64,000 nucleotides of DNA, taken from NCBI GenBank assembly GCA_021801645.1, contig JAJYXT010000065.1, positions 1 to 64,000 on the forward strand, in the 5' to 3' direction. The notes beneath the pieces are model-generated. The model had not been told where the DNA came from. It was given only the letters and a program-made list of their open reading frames with translations, and made no database searches. Both the position numbers and the translations under genes were made by a program. Shown one piece after another: positions 59,559 through 64,000 of the stretch. Each line of letters opens with the position of its first letter. The first letter of the stretch is position 1. This DNA is from a bacterium. GTDB lineage: Bacteria; Chloroflexota; Dormibacteria; Aeolococcales; Bog-877.

Positions 59559-60152
59559 CTACCTCGGCTCCGGCGCCAGGTCGGGGACCAGCTGGTCCGC
59601 CTCGATCCAGCCCTCCTCCGACTCCTCGCCTGCCAGGGCCCGAACCCGCACCCAGCGGCCCCTCTGCTCCAGGGACTGCAGGGGGGAGGCGGGCCGGACC
59701 GCCCGGCCTCTCTCGGACAGAAGGTCGGGCTCACGGTACAGGGGATAGCCGGTGCCGGCCCAGCTCTGCACCAGGGTGCACCCGCCCGGGGGGATCGCCC
59801 GGAACCGGTAGACCGTCGCCCGGTCCCTCTCCCCCAGGGTGAGCAGCCGGATGAGGTTGCTCGCCCTCAGAAGGGCACTTCGATCTCCCACCGCCGTCAT
59901 CCGCACCTCGGTGCCGGCATCTGTGGGCCGGCACTCGATGCGCACCCGGTTCTTCGGATAGGGGATCTGCCGCCACTGACCGAAAAAGCCGTTCATGCGG
60001 TCCTGCACCACCTCGGCGGTGTGGTCATCGACCACCCTGAAGGTGTAGGGGGGCAGGGCGGCCACCTGTTCGGCGGTGGCGAACACCTCGCGCGGGGCGG
60101 CGAACACGGTCGCCGTCCAGGAGTCCTTGCGTTTGCGGCCGAGGATCTGCAC
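59559..60152 (-). CDS. Hypothetical SRPBCC-like protein
   Basis: 197 aa; SWTATVFAAPREVFATAEQV...YTFRVVDDHTAEVVQDRMNGFFGQWRQ... suggests a START/SRPBCC-like fold (weak family call). Confidence 0.6.
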   Translation of the reverse strand: MQILGRKRKDSWTATVFAAPREVFATAEQVAALPPYTFRVVDDHTAEVVQDRMNGFFGQWRQIPYPKNRVRIECRPTDAGTEVRMTAVGDRSALLRASNLIRLLTLGERDRATVYRFRAIPPGGCTLVQSWAGTGYPLYREPDLLSERGRAVRPASPLQSLEQRGRWVRVRALAGEESEEGWIEADQLVPDLAPEPR

Positions 60153-60159
60153 GTCTCAG

Positions 60160-60165
60160 ATTCTA
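60160..60165 (-). promoter_or_regulatory. Candidate -10 (TAGAAT) of leaderless gene
   Basis: Minus strand TAGAAT-CTGAGAC-GTG(60152). Confidence 0.5.
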
Positions 60166-60345
60166 GGGGGCGGCCACCGCCGCGAACGGAGAGCGGGCGC
60201 CCCAGGCGGTTGCCTACGGGGACTGATGCGTGCAACGCCGGGGTATCGAAAGGATCTCAACAACCCGGACCTGTACCTCTCGGCGGACCGGTATCATCGG
60301 GCCGAATGCCGTCTTTTGATCTGATAAACCGGGAGCAATGACGAG

Positions 60346-61386
60346 TCAGGTGAGGAGCGGCCGCCGGGCCAGGAGGATCCGCTCCAGGCCGGCCAGGGGG
60401 CGGTCCAGGGGTCCGAGCCAGGGGGCCCCCTGAAGGCCGGAATGCTCCTCCAGGCGCCCACCCCACCTGGTCTTGAAGACCGCATACCCAGGTCCCGGAT
60501 CCCCCGGAGAGAACCGGCTCGGCACCCCCCACATGTCGTACAGGCTGCACCCGCGCTCCCGTCCCCAGCGGATGGCCGCCCAGTGGACGGCGTACATGGC
60601 GCGGTGCGGCCCGGGTTCGCTGCCCCCGTACAGGTACGCCAGCCGGGGGCCGCAGGCGGCGACGACCGCCGCCGCCAGGGGTCGCCCCTCCTGAGTGGCC
60701 AGCACCACGCAGGCGTCCAGGCCGGCCACGACGGCCTGGTAGTAGGCCAGGGGCCGCGTCTGGAAGCGCTGGCGCGCTACCGTCGCCAGGTGGAGGCCGT
60801 AGAAGGTCTCCACGCCCTCCCCGGCCACGCTCGCCACGGTGACCCCGGCCCTTTCCGCCAGCGCGATGTTCCGGCGAGTGGACGGCGGGAGGCGGCGCCG
60901 GACCTCATCGTCGCTGCCACTGATGTCCACCAGCCAGGTCCGGCGGTGCTGGATGTCGAAGGGCATGTTGCGGAGCCTCAGCCGGCGCCGGAGATCGTTG
61001 CCGGCCGCGGGCCACTCCGGGTCCAGCCGGAGAACGACGACTCCGCGGCGCACGAGGCGCGAACGCGCACCGCGGAGAAGCGCGAGCGCCGCCAGGTCAT
61101 CATCGAGGCTGGCCAGGGCCGGACCCCGCGGGGCGTATCCCCAACGAATATGGGGGGGGCCAACCGGCCGGTGGAGAAGCTGGAGGACACCCCGCCAGCC
61201 GGGGTCGCCCGGTTCCTGGGCCACCAGGCGGGTCACCTCCCATCCGAACTGACGGCGGATCTCACCCCACCCCCAGCTCTGGAGCAGTACTCCGCCGCAG
61301 CCCTCGCCCACGAAGCGATCCCATTCGTTGCGGTCGGCCGGGCTCGCCTCCCGGACCCGGAGCGGGGCGGACGGAGGGGCGTGCAC
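60346..61386 (-). CDS. FemAB-family / GNAT-like aminoacyltransferase
   Basis: DRFVGEGCGGVLLQSWGWGEIRRQFGW...LPPSTRRNIALAERAGV...AYLYGGSEPGPHRAMYAVHWAAIRWGRERGCSLYDMWGV...FKTRWGGRLEEHSG. Confidence 0.9.
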   Translation of the reverse strand: MHAPPSAPLRVREASPADRNEWDRFVGEGCGGVLLQSWGWGEIRRQFGWEVTRLVAQEPGDPGWRGVLQLLHRPVGPPHIRWGYAPRGPALASLDDDLAALALLRGARSRLVRRGVVVLRLDPEWPAAGNDLRRRLRLRNMPFDIQHRRTWLVDISGSDDEVRRRLPPSTRRNIALAERAGVTVASVAGEGVETFYGLHLATVARQRFQTRPLAYYQAVVAGLDACVVLATQEGRPLAAAVVAACGPRLAYLYGGSEPGPHRAMYAVHWAAIRWGRERGCSLYDMWGVPSRFSPGDPGPGYAVFKTRWGGRLEEHSGLQGAPWLGPLDRPLAGLERILLARRPLLT

Positions 61387-61393
61387 ACGGGGG

Positions 61394-61399
61394 ATTATC
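61394..61399 (-). promoter_or_regulatory. Candidate -10 (GATAAT) of leaderless FemAB-like gene
   Basis: Minus strand GATAAT-CCCCCGT-GTG(61386). Confidence 0.5.
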
Positions 61400-61442
61400 C
61401 GGGCGGAGCGCCAGCCCGGGGCGGTGTAAGATGAGGTAGGCC

Positions 61443-62222
61443 ATGCGCCGCTCTTCAGTCGCCGGGGCGATCTGCGGGGCGGGAGTTGGGGGGCTCCTTG
61501 CCCATTCCACGGTGCTGGCGGCCAGCCCGGCGCGGGCCAGTCATCTGCTTCCCACGCAGCTCAGTGTGCTCGCCGACCCCACCCTGGCGTTCGGACTTCT
61601 GCTGCTGGCGCTGCTGGGGCTCGGATTGGAAGCCATGCATCCCGGCGCGATCGTCCCCGGGACCGTGGGCATACTGTCCGGAGTGTTGGCGGCGGCCGCG
61701 CTCCTCGATCTCCCCCTCAACCTTCTGGGGCTGGTCCTCGTGGCTGTCGCGGCCGGACTCTTCGTACTGGACCTCGGGGCGCAGAGCCACGGGGTGCTGA
61801 GCGTGGCGGGGATGGCCGCCGCCGGTGCCGGGGGCTGGCTACTCTTCCGGGGACCTGGGGTCGACCCGGTGGCGCTGGTGGCACTCCCGGTTGCACTAGG
61901 CGCGATCTGGCTCTGGCTGAGCGCCCGCGCCATGGAGGTCCGCCGGCGCACCTACCCGGCGGTACCCCAGGAGCTGCTGGGGCACCTCGGGCTGGTCGTC
62001 GAACAGCGAGACGGAGGGGCCGTGGCCAGGGTGGACGGCGAGCTCTGGCGGGTGGTGGAGCGAAGTGGACATCCCCTGGGGGTGGGTGACGAGGTTGAGG
62101 TGCTTGCCCAGGACGGGCTGACATTGATCGTGCGCCAGACGGCGGCGGGTGAGGGGCCTCAGCCCTCCCGGGACCGGCGGCTGGGAGCTGAGGCGACTAG
62201 CTCGCATAGGAGTAGGACATGA
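61443..62222 (+). CDS. NfeD-like membrane protein
   Basis: [65 protein letters not shown] then OB-like [38 protein letters not shown]. Confidence 0.9.
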   Translation: MRRSSVAGAICGAGVGGLLAHSTVLAASPARASHLLPTQLSVLADPTLAFGLLLLALLGLGLEAMHPGAIVPGTVGILSGVLAAAALLDLPLNLLGLVLVAVAAGLFVLDLGAQSHGVLSVAGMAAAGAGGWLLFRGPGVDPVALVALPVALGAIWLWLSARAMEVRRRTYPAVPQELLGHLGLVVEQRDGGAVARVDGELWRVVERSGHPLGVGDEVEVLAQDGLTLIVRQTAAGEGPQPSRDRRLGAEATSSHRSRT

Positions 62223-63079
62223 GCGGAGCGCTGGCCGCCCTGGTGGTGGTCCTGATCGTGGTGGTCTTCTTCGTGCTGCTGGCATTCGCCACCGGCTTCC
62301 GGGTGATCAATGAGTACGAGCGAGGGGTAGTCCTCCGACTCGGGCGGCTGATCGACGTCAAAGGACCGGGACCGCGCCTGATCATCCCCTTCGGCATCGA
62401 CCGCATGATCAAGGTCGACCTGCGGACGGTGGTGCATGAGGTCCCGGCACAGGACGTCATCACCAGCGACAACGTGACGGTCCGGGTCACGGCGGTGGTC
62501 TTCTTCCGGGTGGTCGATGCCCGGGACTCCTTCGTGAAGGTGCGGGACTACATGGGGACGATCTCCAAGACCGCCCAGACGACCCTGCGCTCGATCCTGG
62601 GGCAGTCCACCCTGGACGAGCTGCTGAGCCGGCGGGACAAGGTGAACGCGGAGCTCCAGGCGGTGATCGATGAGCAGACCGAGCCCTGGGGGGTGAAGGT
62701 GACCGCGGTCGAGGTGAAGGACGTCGACCTTCCCCAGTCGATGCAGCGGGCCATGGCTCTTCAGGCGGAGGCGGAGCGCGAGAAGCGGGCCAAGGTGATC
62801 CGCGCCCAGGGAGAGCTGCAGGCGGCGCAGACCTTGGCGGACGCCGCCACGGTGATCGCCTCCCAGCCGGCCACCCTCCAGCTGCGCTACCTCCAGACCC
62901 TCTCGGAGATCGGCGCCGACCAGAACACGACCGTGGTGTTCCCACTGCCCCTGGATCTCATCGAGCCGTTCTTCAAGCTGCGGGCCGGGGCGGGGTCCGT
63001 CAACGGCCATGTCAAGGTGGCGCTGCCCGCCGAGGACCTGGTCGGAGCGGGGGAGCCCGAGGCGGGCCCGGAGGGCTGA
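62219..63079 (+). CDS. SPFH/band-7 (slipin/stomatin-like) protein
   Basis: [74 protein letters not shown]...[25 protein letters not shown]. Confidence 0.96.
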   Translation: MSGALAALVVVLIVVVFFVLLAFATGFRVINEYERGVVLRLGRLIDVKGPGPRLIIPFGIDRMIKVDLRTVVHEVPAQDVITSDNVTVRVTAVVFFRVVDARDSFVKVRDYMGTISKTAQTTLRSILGQSTLDELLSRRDKVNAELQAVIDEQTEPWGVKVTAVEVKDVDLPQSMQRAMALQAEAEREKRAKVIRAQGELQAAQTLADAATVIASQPATLQLRYLQTLSEIGADQNTTVVFPLPLDLIEPFFKLRAGAGSVNGHVKVALPAEDLVGAGEPEAGPEG

Positions 63080-63792
63080 GCCCGCCCCCCTCCGCCGCGC
63101 GCCGCTTCCTTCTGCTGGGCTCAGGTGAATTCGAACCCTGGGCCGAGGAAGTGGAACGCCAAGCGCTCGATGGAGCCGGCGGTGACGGCACCGTGGTGGT
63201 GCTGGCCACCGCCAGCGCTCCCGAGGGGGAGGCGGTCTTCTCCCGATGGGGGCGGGCGGGAGTGCAGCACTTCGAGGGGCTGGGGCTTCCGACCCGGGCC
63301 CTTTCGGTGCGCGCTCGCGAGGATGCCCAGCGCCGCGAGATCGCGGACGCGGTGGCCCGCTGCAGCCTGGTCTTCTTCTCGGGCGGAGACCCGGGTCACC
63401 TGAATCGGACTCTCGCCGGGAGCCTGTTGCTCTCCGCCATCAGCGATCTGCTGGAGGCCGGCGGGGTGTACGGCGGCTGCAGCGCGGGCGCCATGGTGGT
63501 GGGGGAGCCGGGGCAGTCTGGCGGCCGCTTCTCGTTCGGTTCGGGGCTCGGCCTGCTTCGCCGGGAAGTCTTCGGGGTCCATTGGGACGCCACCTTCGCC
63601 GCGCCCTGGAGAGCGATCCTGAGATCACGGATCCCCTCGGGTTGCCGGCTGATCGGAATCGCCGAGCGCAGCGCCGTGCTCGGCGGAGAGGGCGGCTGGA
63701 GGGTTCACGGGAGCGGGCGGGTCGAGGTGCGGGACGGGGCGGGGGCGAGGTGGTTCTCGGCGGGGGAGGACATCCCAGGCCACCCGGGCTGA
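63076..63792 (+). CDS. Peptidase S51 (cyanophycinase/dipeptidase E-like), probable CTG start
   Basis: Frame from CTG 63076: [31 protein letters not shown]...[16 protein letters not shown]...[16 protein letters not shown]...[13 protein letters not shown]. The ORF track starts at GTG 63151, which would cut the first strand. Confidence 0.85.
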   Translation: MSPPPSAARRFLLLGSGEFEPWAEEVERQALDGAGGDGTVVVLATASAPEGEAVFSRWGRAGVQHFEGLGLPTRALSVRAREDAQRREIADAVARCSLVFFSGGDPGHLNRTLAGSLLLSAISDLLEAGGVYGGCSAGAMVVGEPGQSGGRFSFGSGLGLLRREVFGVHWDATFAAPWRAILRSRIPSGCRLIGIAERSAVLGGEGGWRVHGSGRVEVRDGAGARWFSAGEDIPGHPG

Positions 63793-63800
63793 GCCCGCGG

Positions 63801-63816
63801 TGTTTCACGTGAAACA
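63801..63816. promoter_or_regulatory. parS centromere site
   Basis: TGTTTCACGTGAAACA: perfect 16 bp consensus parS palindrome. Confidence 0.97.
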
Positions 63817-63826
63817 GACCCCCGCC

Positions 63827-63832
63827 TATACT
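63827..63832 (+). promoter_or_regulatory. Candidate -10 (TATACT) of leaderless parA
   Basis: TATACT-GCCCCC-ATG(63839); the -35 region falls inside parS. Confidence 0.6.
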
Positions 63833-63838
63833 GCCCCC

Positions 63839-64000
63839 ATGTCCCGCCCTCGCATCATCACCGTGTGCAACCAGAAGGGTGGGGTGGGGAAGACCACCAC
63901 CGCCATCAACCTGGGGGCAGCCCTGGCGGAGCGGGGAATGCGGGTCATGCTGGTGGACAGCGACCCCCAGGCCAACGCCACCTCGGGCCTGGGGGTGAGC
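63839..64000 (+). CDS. parA: ParA/Soj chromosome-partitioning ATPase (truncated by window end)
   Basis: [54 protein letters not shown] deviant Walker A; no stop before the window edge. Confidence 0.96.
   Translation, partial: MSRPRIITVCNQKGGVGKTTTAINLGAALAERGMRVMLVDSDPQANATSGLGVS

Overview
This is a 64 kb window of a very GC-rich bacterial chromosome. It is mostly housekeeping and metabolic genes, with no prophage, transposon, CRISPR array or recognisable tRNA/rRNA. Main blocks, left to right: glpX, pckA, dCMP deaminase and MoaB/Mog; a GH36-like alpha-galactosidase facing a frameshifted GH5 endoglycoceramidase-like gene; a xanthine-oxidase/CO-dehydrogenase-superfamily operon (small, large and medium subunits, CoxD/CoxE-like maturation, XdhC/CoxF-like, MobA-like, MoeA-like) with nearby PucR-type and ArsR-type regulators and moaC; dinB, proS, an ABC exporter, and MBL and DUF5679 genes; TrkA pairs; a gyrB-plsX-gyrA operon; an ArsR-rhodanese/MFS pair with a perfect operator-like palindrome; a UPF1-like helicase; an ECF sigma module; a glycine-cleavage operon headed by a degenerate sigma-70-like gene, with pyrE and pcm at its end; zwf; NfeD/slipin; and at the right edge a perfect consensus parS overlapping the promoter of parA. 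The observations I find most worth following are: (i) the region-4-less sigma-70-like ORF translationally coupled to gcvT; (ii) recurrent -10/N6-7/GTG leaderless start architecture; (iii) CTG codons in CTGA overlaps as the only plausible starts of pcm and a peptidase S51 gene; (iv) shared HK-Rn-PA ... R8-G-rich tails on two unrelated proteins; (v) a Cox-like molybdenum hydroxylase with PYRGAGR in place of the CO-oxidising AYRCSFR loop. All calls come from reading the sequence and family knowledge. No database search was run.
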